The translations under genes and the position numbers were made by a program. The notes beneath the pieces were generated by a model, which saw only the letters and a list, made by a program, of their open reading frames with translations, was not told where the DNA came from and did no database searches. Below are positions 1-5,315 of a DNA stretch of 8,643 nucleotides, one piece after another (positions within the stretch are counted from its first letter, which is position 1; every line of letters starts with the position of its first letter). Location of the stretch: positions 1 through 8,643 of the forward strand of contig PKZN01000146.1 of NCBI GenBank assembly GCA_003133075.1, read 5' to 3'. This DNA comes from Acidimicrobiaceae bacterium. Its GTDB lineage: Bacteria > Actinomycetota > Acidimicrobiia > Acidimicrobiales > RAAP-2.

Positions 1-237
1 CTCGAACTGGTCAGTGACCGGACGACGAAGGAACCTCTCGCGCCCTACGGCGGCAGTTCCGCGGCGATGAACGAGATCTTGGCCGCGTGTCGTGAGGAAC
101 GCCTGTTGATCTTCAACAACTTCAACCGACTCCACGTCGTGCCACCCTGTACGGTCACCGATGACGAGGCGCTCGACGGCCTCGCTCGCCTCGACCGAGC
201 CCTCGCGGTGGCGGACAAGTACTACGCAGGGCGCTAG
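1..237 (+). CDS. Class III PLP-dependent aminotransferase, C-terminal fragment (5' end outside window)
   Basis: Frame 1 is open from the first base to a TAG at 235-237 and gives 78 residues. The tail contains the pattern LVSDRTTKEPLAPYGG near its start and FNRLHVVPPCTVTDDEALDG further on, which I recognise as the C-terminal small domain of class III aminotransferases annotated as 'aspartate aminotransferase family' (omega-amino acid:pyruvate type). These enzymes move an amino group from an omega- or beta-amino acid to a keto acid using pyridoxal phosphate. The PLP lysine and cofactor-binding parts lie upstream of the window, so substrate cannot be assigned. The end of the gene overlaps the end of the convergent scoB by four bases (CTAG, 234-237). 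Its conserved proline- and histidine-containing end looks intact, so the protein is cut only by the window edge. Confidence 0.8.
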   Translation, partial: LELVSDRTTKEPLAPYGGSSAAMNEILAACREERLLIFNNFNRLHVVPPCTVTDDEALDGLARLDRALAVADKYYAGR

Positions 238-872
238 TCGAGGTCGACCAACAACTCCGGTTCAGTGACCGAGCGCACCTCATCCAGGGTGACACCCGGG
301 GCGAGCTCGCGGAGGACGAGTCCCTCGGGTTCGACGTCGATGACCGCCAGATCAGTGATGATGCGTTGCACGCACGCGACACCCGTCAGGGGCAGCGAGC
401 ACTCGTTCACGATCTTGAAGCCGCCGTCTTTCGCCGAGTGCTCCATCATCACGAGGACCCGTTTCGCGCCGTGCACGAGGTCCATGGCGCCGCCCATGCC
501 CTTGACCATCTTCCCGGGGATCATCCAGTTCGCGAGGTCGCCCGACCTCGAGACCTGCATGGCCCCGAGCACCGCGACGTCGACGTGACCGCCTCGGATC
601 ATGGCGAATGACGCCGCCGAATCGAAGAACGACGCACCCGCCAGCACGGTGACCGTCTCTTTCCCGGCGTTGATCAGGTCGGGGTCGACGTCATCGGGCC
701 AGGGGTAGGGTCCGACGCCCAGAATGCCGTTTTCGGAGTGGAGCACGACGTGGAGTCCTTCAGGGACGAAGTTCGGTACGGTCGTCGGGAGCCCGATCCC
801 TAAGTTCACGTACTGCCCATCGTGCAGTTCGGCGGCGACACGAGCCGCGAGTTCATCTCTCGTGAGGGTCAT
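234..872 (-). CDS. scoB: Succinyl-CoA:3-ketoacid CoA-transferase subunit B
   Basis: This 212-residue protein is the beta subunit of a class I CoA-transferase, which with ScoA moves CoA from succinyl-CoA to acetoacetate or another 3-keto acid through a glutamyl-CoA thioester. The catalytic glutamate is seen as Glu47 in SENGILGVGP (46-55). Further family blocks are the NLGIGLP start (23-29), the INAGKETVTV stretch, the GGHVDVAVLGAMQV segment, and the WMIPGKMVKGMGGAMDLV stretch. Length is normal for a separate subunit B. It starts at an ATG (870-872) that overlaps the scoA stop as ATGA (869-872), so translation is probably coupled; no strong Shine-Dalgarno is visible. Its stop, CTA on the plus strand at 234-236, is interlocked with the TAG of the convergent aminotransferase. 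Role in ketone body or branched keto acid use is family knowledge; the true acceptor is not shown. Confidence 0.95.
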   Translation of the reverse strand: MTLTRDELAARVAAELHDGQYVNLGIGLPTTVPNFVPEGLHVVLHSENGILGVGPYPWPDDVDPDLINAGKETVTVLAGASFFDSAASFAMIRGGHVDVAVLGAMQVSRSGDLANWMIPGKMVKGMGGAMDLVHGAKRVLVMMEHSAKDGGFKIVNECSLPLTGVACVQRIITDLAVIDVEPEGLVLRELAPGVTLDEVRSVTEPELLVDLD

Positions 873-1615
873 GAACGCACCGTTCGCCGCTCGATGGGTT
901 TTTCGACGTTGGGCGTGTGCACCACGCGCTGGACGAATATGCCCGGCGTGTGCACCGTCATCGGATCGATCTCACCGGGCTGAAGCAGTTCTTCGACCTC
1001 GGCAATGGTCACCACGCCCGCCGCGGCACAGAGCGGATTGAAGTTCTGCGCGCTCTCTTCGTAGACGAGGTTGCCGTGGGTGTCGCCGTAGCGCGCGTGC
1101 ACCAGGGCGAAGTCGGTGCGAATTGCGAGCTCCAGCACGAATCGGTGTCCGTCGAACTCTCTGATCTCCTTTGGTGGCGAGGCCAGTGCGACACCGCCGG
1201 CCCCGTCGTAGCGCCACGGCAGTCCCCCGTCCGCGACTTGGGTGCCCACGCCCGCGGGCGTGTAGAACGCCGGTATCCCGGCCCCGCCAGCGCGTAGGCG
1301 TTCGGCGAGCGAGCCTTGGGGCACCAGTTCGACTTCCAGCTCACCCGAGAGAAACTGCCGCTCGAACTCCTTATTCTCTCCGACGTAAGAGCCCGTGGTG
1401 CGACGTATCCGCTTTGCGGCGAGAAGCGTACCGAGTCCCCAGCCGTCGACTCCACAGTTGTTGGAAACGGTCGCCAGGTCCGTCGCGCCTCCTTGGAAGA
1501 CGGCTTCGATGAGCACACTCGGAACACCGCAGAGTCCAAATCCGCCGACCGCCAGCGAAGCTCCATCGCCGATGTCGCGTACCGCGTCGTCGGCACTCGC
1601 GATGACCTTATTCAT
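869..1615 (-). CDS. scoA: Succinyl-CoA:3-ketoacid CoA-transferase subunit A
   Basis: This 248-residue protein is the alpha subunit of the same CoA-transferase and is the first gene of a two-gene operon. Family blocks are MNKVIASADDAVRDIGDG at the N-terminus, the glycine-rich VGGFGLCGVP (23-32), SNNCGVDGWGLG (51-62), GAGIPAFYTPAGVGTQ (111-126) that helps form the CoA site, and NFNP (191-194). I chose the ATG at 1613-1615 because homologues begin MNKV; an in-frame TTG at 1625-1627 would add MWAT and has no better ribosome site. The sequence just before the ATG (GTGGGCGACC) is only a weak Shine-Dalgarno. The gene ends with TGA inside the ATG of scoB. Upstream it is divergent from the glycerate kinase gene. 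Very close in pattern to actinobacterial ScoA; the acceptor acid is inferred, not shown. Confidence 0.94.
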   Translation of the reverse strand: MNKVIASADDAVRDIGDGASLAVGGFGLCGVPSVLIEAVFQGGATDLATVSNNCGVDGWGLGTLLAAKRIRRTTGSYVGENKEFERQFLSGELEVELVPQGSLAERLRAGGAGIPAFYTPAGVGTQVADGGLPWRYDGAGGVALASPPKEIREFDGHRFVLELAIRTDFALVHARYGDTHGNLVYEESAQNFNPLCAAAGVVTIAEVEELLQPGEIDPMTVHTPGIFVQRVVHTPNVEKPIERRTVRS

Positions 1616-1860
1616 GGTCGCCCACAAAAATGCGTGACGTCAACGACGAACGGTCGGCAGTGTGAATCAAGTGACATAGAACGGTGGCTTCTCCGAGTTT
1701 TTCGCGCTGCGGGTGTCTTCGTCTAGGTCAAGTTACCAGCGATGGGCTCGACCTCCGTTCGCGGGTGACTTTCGGCGCCGTCGGCGAGGCTCGAAGGACG
1801 TGGGCCGATCATTGCGGACGTCGTCACGCACCACCGTCGTTGCTTGCTAACGTCGCTTCG

Positions 1861-1875
1861 GTCGAGAAGCTCGAC
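1861..1875. repeat. Inverted repeat 28 bp before the glycerate kinase start
   Basis: GTCGAG (1861-1866) and CTCGAC (1870-1875) are perfect reverse complements around the three bases AAG. It could be an operator half-site pair or a small hairpin in the mRNA leader ahead of the ribosome site at 1895-1898. TCGA-containing words are frequent in this GC-rich DNA, so chance is a real alternative. Confidence 0.3.
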
Positions 1876-1894
1876 GCCACCGAAGTCGATGATC

Positions 1895-1898
1895 GGAG
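1895..1898 (+). promoter_or_regulatory. Ribosome binding site deciding the glycerate kinase start
   Basis: GGAG lies four bases before the GTG at 1903-1905. The spacing is a little short, but this is the only purine-rich site near the point where family similarity begins, so it supports the GTG start over the ATG at 1936 and over starts further upstream. Confidence 0.45.
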
Positions 1899-1902
1899 AG
1901 CA

Positions 1903-2940
1903 GTGTCCGACGCCGTAACTCGCGTTCTGATCGCGATGGACAAGTTCCGGGGCACGGCGACCGCGAGCGAACTCTGTGACACCATCGCCGACGCCGTGGC
2001 GGAAGCGGGCGTCACCGGTGACGTCCAACCGATGTCCGACGGAGGCGAAGGCTTCGTCGACGCGTTCAGCGGTGACGTCGTCGACGTCGACGTTCCTGGA
2101 CCGCTGGGTCAGACGGTCAGCGCCCGAGTCAAACTCGTTGTATCACCGGCCGGCCTCACGGCCGTCTTTGAAGTGTCCGACGTCGTCGGACGCGACCTGC
2201 TGCCGAGTCCCTCGGGCGAGGATGCCCTGCGAGCCTCGAGCGAGGGTGTGGGGCACGTGATCCTGGCGGCGGCCCGCTTCGGGGCCGACCTCGTCTTGGT
2301 GGGATGCGGCGGAACGGTGACGTCCGACGGCGGCCTCGGCTGTTACCGAGTGCTGAGTGACCACGGTGGACTCCCACTCCCGGTCACCGTCGCCACCGAC
2401 GTGACGGCCCAGTTCTTGGAGGCGAGGAACTACGCGAGCCAAAAAGGCGTGCCGGACAGCGAACTGCACACCATCGATCAGCGACTTCGTAGCGCACACG
2501 CGCTCTACCTCGAGGAACGTGGTGTCGACGTCGTGCACCTCGAGCGTTCGGGCGCGGCGGGCGGGATACCGGGCGCCCTCGCCGCACTCGGAGCACAACT
2601 CACCAGCGGCGTCGACGTCGTCGCTGCGTCAGTTGACCTCGTGCACCGCGCGGCGGTGGCGTCCTTGGTCATCACCGGGGAGGGTCGATTTGACGAAGGG
2701 AGTCTCGAGGGCAAGGTGGTCTTCGGTGTCGCCCGCGCCGTTACGGCGACGTCACCGTTGCTGGTGGTCTGCGGATCGATAGAAGAGTCGGCGGCTCGAC
2801 GTTTCCGGCACGAATTCGTCAACGCCACGCTCGTGAGCCTCGAAGAGCGCTTCGGCCTCCCGCGCGCGCTCGGCGACGTTCGCTCGTGCATTTCGCAGGT
2901 CATTCGCGACGAGCTTCGCGACGCTGCTCCACAACGATGA
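1903..2940 (+). CDS. Glycerate kinase (GlxK/GarK-type glycerate 2-kinase family)
   Basis: From a GTG at 1903 the protein has 345 residues. The family phosphorylates D-glycerate with ATP to 2-phosphoglycerate in the cytosol. Motifs in order: VLIAMDKFRGTATA (8-21), the counterpart of the usual APDSFKGS start; SDGGEGF (45-51); GCGGTVTSDGGLG (134-146), equivalent to the family's GIGGSATNDGGAG; ASQKG (178-182); GAAGGIPGAL (217-226); and ITGEGRFDEGSLEGK (257-271), the conserved GEGxxD block. The ATG at 1936 would remove the first beta strand, so I reject it. The protein is shorter than the usual 370-380 residues, mainly between the SDGGLG block and ATDV (164-167), where about 25-30 residues are missing. 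It is convergent with the tartronate semialdehyde reductase, whose product is its expected substrate. Family call is firm; substrate and position of phosphorylation are inferred. Confidence 0.85.
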   Translation: MSDAVTRVLIAMDKFRGTATASELCDTIADAVAEAGVTGDVQPMSDGGEGFVDAFSGDVVDVDVPGPLGQTVSARVKLVVSPAGLTAVFEVSDVVGRDLLPSPSGEDALRASSEGVGHVILAAARFGADLVLVGCGGTVTSDGGLGCYRVLSDHGGLPLPVTVATDVTAQFLEARNYASQKGVPDSELHTIDQRLRSAHALYLEERGVDVVHLERSGAAGGIPGALAALGAQLTSGVDVVAASVDLVHRAAVASLVITGEGRFDEGSLEGKVVFGVARAVTATSPLLVVCGSIEESAARRFRHEFVNATLVSLEERFGLPRALGDVRSCISQVIRDELRDAAPQR

Positions 2941-2987
2941 ATCAGCGCGGACGGTCACAGCGTCAGGGATAGCAGCGAGATGTCCGC

Positions 2988-3011
2988 GGTCGCTTCGCCA
3001 CCCGGGCGACC
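2988..3011. terminator. Possible hairpin between two convergent genes
   Basis: GGTCGC (2988-2993) and GCGACC (3006-3011) can pair around a 12-base loop, in the 89-bp gap between the kinase stop and the reductase stop. It would suit a shared terminator, but no T-run follows on either strand, so an intrinsic terminator is not shown. Confidence 0.25.
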
Positions 3012-3029
3012 TCGTTGCTGCCTCGTCGA

Positions 3030-3902
3030 TTACTTTGAAAGTTCATCGACGACGCGGATCATTGCGGAGTGGTCGAGATCACCGTCACCGCGAGCGACCA
3101 GCGAGGCGATTGTCTGGGCCACCAGGGAGCCGAGTAGCAACGTCACACCTTTTTCTCGTGCTGCGGCCTGGATGATGCCCATGTCCTTAGTGAACAAACT
3201 CAGACGAAAGCCCGGGGCGAAGGAGCGCTCCAGCATGTTCGTGGACTTTCGCTGCAACACGGTGCTGCTGGCGAGTCCTCCACCGAGCACCTCCAGAGCG
3301 GGAACCATGTCGACCCCGTACGCTTCGAGGAACACGACTGCTTCGGCGAGTCCCTGAAGGTTCGCTGCGACCATGAGTTGATTCGCCGCCTTCACGGTCT
3401 GGCCGGATCCGGGGGGACCTACGTGCACGATGGTGCGTCCCATGGCTTCGAAGTACGGACGAGCACGTTCGAAGGCCTGCGAGGAGCCGCCCGCCATGAT
3501 GGACAGACTGCCCTCAATCGCGCCCGCCTCCCCGCCGCTCACCGGTGCGTCGAGTGCGTCAATACCGCGCGACGCCGCCTCCTTGGCGAGGTGAGCCGCG
3601 ACGTCGGGTCGGATGGTACTCATATCGACGAAGAGCAGACCGGGGGCGGCGTGTGCGAAGACGCCGCTCTCACCCAAGGCGACCGATTCGACGTCGGGCG
3701 AGTCGGGCAACATCGTGATGATGACGTCTGACGCTCGAACCAGCGCCTCGATTGACGTCGCGAGCGTGATCCCCACTGACGCGAGGGCACCGACCCGCTC
3801 GGGCGTGCGGTTAAATCCCACCACGTCGAAGCCGGCCTTGGCCAGATTCGTTGCCATGGGTGAGCCCATAATGCCAAAGCCAATGAATCCGACGGTCACC
3901 AT
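3030..3902 (-). CDS. garR: Tartronate semialdehyde reductase (2-hydroxy-3-oxopropionate reductase)
   Basis: This 290-residue protein belongs to the 3-hydroxyisobutyrate dehydrogenase superfamily and should reduce tartronate semialdehyde to D-glycerate with NAD(P)H. Seen in order: the nucleotide-binding GFIGFGIMG (5-13); the substrate motif DAPVSGGEAGAIEGSLSIM (118-136), which is the form typical of GarR/GlxR; the catalytic lysine Lys171 in GQTVKAANQ (167-175); and GGLASSTVL (208-216), PGFRLSL (230-236) and DHSA (277-280), which follow E. coli GarR as I recall it. Length is normal. The ATG at 3900-3902 has a strong Shine-Dalgarno (AAGGAG, plus-strand positions 3908-3913) five bases away. It diverges from the LacI gene and converges on the glycerate kinase. 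Related 3-hydroxyisobutyrate or other beta-hydroxyacid dehydrogenase activity is the main alternative; the motif set favours tartronate semialdehyde. Confidence 0.9.
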   Translation of the reverse strand: MVTVGFIGFGIMGSPMATNLAKAGFDVVGFNRTPERVGALASVGITLATSIEALVRASDVIITMLPDSPDVESVALGESGVFAHAAPGLLFVDMSTIRPDVAAHLAKEAASRGIDALDAPVSGGEAGAIEGSLSIMAGGSSQAFERARPYFEAMGRTIVHVGPPGSGQTVKAANQLMVAANLQGLAEAVVFLEAYGVDMVPALEVLGGGLASSTVLQRKSTNMLERSFAPGFRLSLFTKDMGIIQAAAREKGVTLLLGSLVAQTIASLVARGDGDLDHSAMIRVVDELSK

Positions 3903-4007
3903 GGCGTCTCCTTTGTGTGGGTGAAACTGTCTTGACGATAACGGCTCGTCACCGAGCGAGAGGACGCTTGATACGACGTCGCTCGCCCACGCGTTTGGTA
4001 GCTCGAA

Positions 4008-4024
4008 GAAGGTACGACACCTTC
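4008..4024. repeat. 17-bp inverted repeat, candidate operator
   Basis: GAAGGT (4008-4013) and ACCTTC (4019-4024) are perfect reverse complements around ACGAC. The size suits a dimeric repressor site, and it lies about 105 bp before the reductase start and 160 bp before the LacI start. The odd five-base spacer is unlike the usual even LacI-family palindrome centred on CG, so the regulator is open. Confidence 0.3.
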
Positions 4025-4112
4025 GCGTTAGCCCCGCGCGGGTCGCGCCCTTGGGAGCGAGGCGAGGAAAGAGAGCCGACCCCGACGGTGCGGCGAGGGT
4101 GCACTAGGGTGA

Positions 4113-4140
4113 GCACCACGTTCATCGGAGCCCGTGGTGC
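4113..4140. repeat. 8-bp-arm inverted repeat upstream of the LacI gene
   Basis: GCACCACG (4113-4120) and CGTGGTGC (4133-4140) match perfectly around a 12-base spacer, ending 44 bp before the LacI GTG start. It could be a leader hairpin or two half-sites bound by a dimer. A short T-run (4159-4163) follows only after 18 bases, too far for an intrinsic terminator. Confidence 0.4.
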
Positions 4141-4184
4141 GGGGCATGTCGTGAGTGATTTTTGGGCGCTAAGGAACTGAATTC

Positions 4185-5315
4185 GTGAGCCAACGTCTGC
4201 CGGGAAAGATACGCGGGTCGCGAGCGACCATGAACGACGTGGCCGCGCTCGCCGGCGTCAGCCTCAAGACCGTCTCGCGCGTCATCAACGGCGAGACGAC
4301 CGTCAATGCCGATCTCGCCAGTCGGGTTCACGCGGCCGCCGAACAACTGCGCTACCGGCCGAACTTCGGGGCGAGCGCGCTGCGGCGAAACGACCGCCGC
4401 TCTTCGACGATTGCGGTGCTACTCCAGGACCTGTCTAATCCCCTGTCCGCGACAATGTTGCGCGCTATCGAAGAGGTCGCCGCCCAACGGGGCGTGTCGG
4501 TGCTCGGTGGGAGTTTGGACGAAAGCCCCGAGCGCGAGCACGAGCTCACTACTTCAATGTCGCGCCACGGCGTCGACGGGGTCATCATCGCCCCCGCCAG
4601 CCACGAACACCACTACCTCGCCGTGGAGCAACAGTCCGGTATCCCCTACGTCTTCGTGGACCGACCTCCCCAGAATCTCCTCGCCGATCAAGTCCTCAGC
4701 GATTCGCGTTCCGGGTCGGCCGATGCCGTACGACACCTCATCAAACACGGGCATCGTCGCATCGGCTTCCTCGGCGACTCCTCGAGTCTCTTCGTCGCCC
4801 ACGAACGCCACCAGGGCTACGTGCACGCACTCACGACCGCCGGCATCTCGGTTGACACCACCATCGAGGCGAGAGATCTGCGAACTATCGACCGGGCCCG
4901 CGAAGCGGTGGGAGCCATGTTGGGGTCCGCCGCTCCGCCCACAGCGTTTTTCGCCACGCAGAACCTCCTCACCATCGGCGCAGTCCACGCGATCCGCGAC
5001 GCCCACGCGCAACACCGCGTCGCGCTCATTGGCTTTGAGGACTTCCTCTTGGCCGACCTTCTCGATCCCGCGGTCTCGGTCGTCGCCTACGACGTGGGCG
5101 CGATGGCGTCACTCGCGGCCCGACTGCTCTTCGAGCGGATCGACGGACAGAGGCCCGCACCCCGTCATTTCGTTATCCCGACGACGCTCATCGCCCGCGG
5201 CTCGGGAGAGATTCCGCCACCGCCCGCGACGCGTGCGCCCGCCCGCGCGAAGACCACGGCGGCAGCGCGTCGTCCGTCACCGACGGCTCGACCAAAAACG
5301 AGTCGTGACGGCTAG
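4185..5315 (+). CDS. LacI-family transcriptional regulator with basic C-terminal tail
   Basis: This 376-residue protein is a sugar-responsive DNA-binding regulator. The N-terminal helix-turn-helix MNDVAALAGVSLKTVSRVIN (16-35) and hinge region YRPNFGASALRR (57-68) are typical, with a hinge leucine at 66. A periplasmic-binding-protein-like sensor domain follows (about 74-340): VFVDRPP (156-162), HGHRRIGFLGD (188-198), FFATQNLLTIGA (255-266) and LIGFEDF (281-287). Residues 343-376 are an added tail of Pro, Ala, Arg, Lys, Ser and Thr with eight basic residues after position 349. The start is a GTG at 4185 with AAGGA nine bases before. It is divergent from the reductase and convergent with rhaB, sharing a CTAG with rhaB at 5312-5315. 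It probably represses or activates the rhamnose operon or the reductase and probably itself; this is inferred from position only. The effector is unknown. Confidence 0.93.
   Translation: MSQRLPGKIRGSRATMNDVAALAGVSLKTVSRVINGETTVNADLASRVHAAAEQLRYRPNFGASALRRNDRRSSTIAVLLQDLSNPLSATMLRAIEEVAAQRGVSVLGGSLDESPEREHELTTSMSRHGVDGVIIAPASHEHHYLAVEQQSGIPYVFVDRPPQNLLADQVLSDSRSGSADAVRHLIKHGHRRIGFLGDSSSLFVAHERHQGYVHALTTAGISVDTTIEARDLRTIDRAREAVGAMLGSAAPPTAFFATQNLLTIGAVHAIRDAHAQHRVALIGFEDFLLADLLDPAVSVVAYDVGAMASLAARLLFERIDGQRPAPRHFVIPTTLIARGSGEIPPPPATRAPARAKTTAAARRPSPTARPKTSRDG

Larger units (their letters stand above)
1616..1902. promoter_or_regulatory. Divergent intergenic region between scoA and the glycerate kinase gene
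   Basis: These 287 bases separate the starts of two divergently read genes and must hold promoters for both. I see an 8-bp palindrome TGACGTCA at 1635-1642, close to the scoA start, and an inverted repeat at 1861-1875 close to the kinase start. No pair of -35 and -10 boxes with good match and spacing could be picked on either strand. The plus frame of the kinase stays open back to 1684, but that stretch resembles no family and is not counted as coding. Confidence 0.45.
3903..4184. promoter_or_regulatory. Divergent intergenic region between the reductase and the LacI regulator
   Basis: These 282 bases hold the promoters of two divergently read genes. They contain two inverted repeats (4008-4024 and 4113-4140), a 10-bp GC palindrome CCCGCGCGGG at 4033-4042, and the AAGGA ribosome site of the LacI gene at 4171-4175. 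A TTGACG at 3932-3937 resembles a plus-strand -35 box but has no matching -10 box. LacI-family regulators often bind beside their own gene, so operators are expected here. Confidence 0.45.

Noticed and set aside
1616..1627. An earlier TTG start for scoA.
   Set aside because: Homologues start MNKV, matching the ATG at 1613-1615, and no ribosome site favours the TTG.
1635..1642. TGACGTCA as a specific regulatory site before scoA.
   Set aside because: GACGTC and close variants occur many times inside genes in this window, so this copy is not distinctive.
1684..1902. An open frame continuing the glycerate kinase 73 codons upstream.
   Set aside because: The added residues resemble no family, contain no recognisable targeting signal, and family similarity starts only just after the GTG at 1903.
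4033..4042. The palindrome CCCGCGCGGG as an operator.
   Set aside because: Self-complementary GC-only words are common by chance in DNA of this composition and nothing else supports it.
3917..4180. An 87-codon plus-strand open frame in the reductase-LacI intergenic region.
   Set aside because: It is arginine-rich with no recognisable domain, and the region is needed for the divergent promoters.
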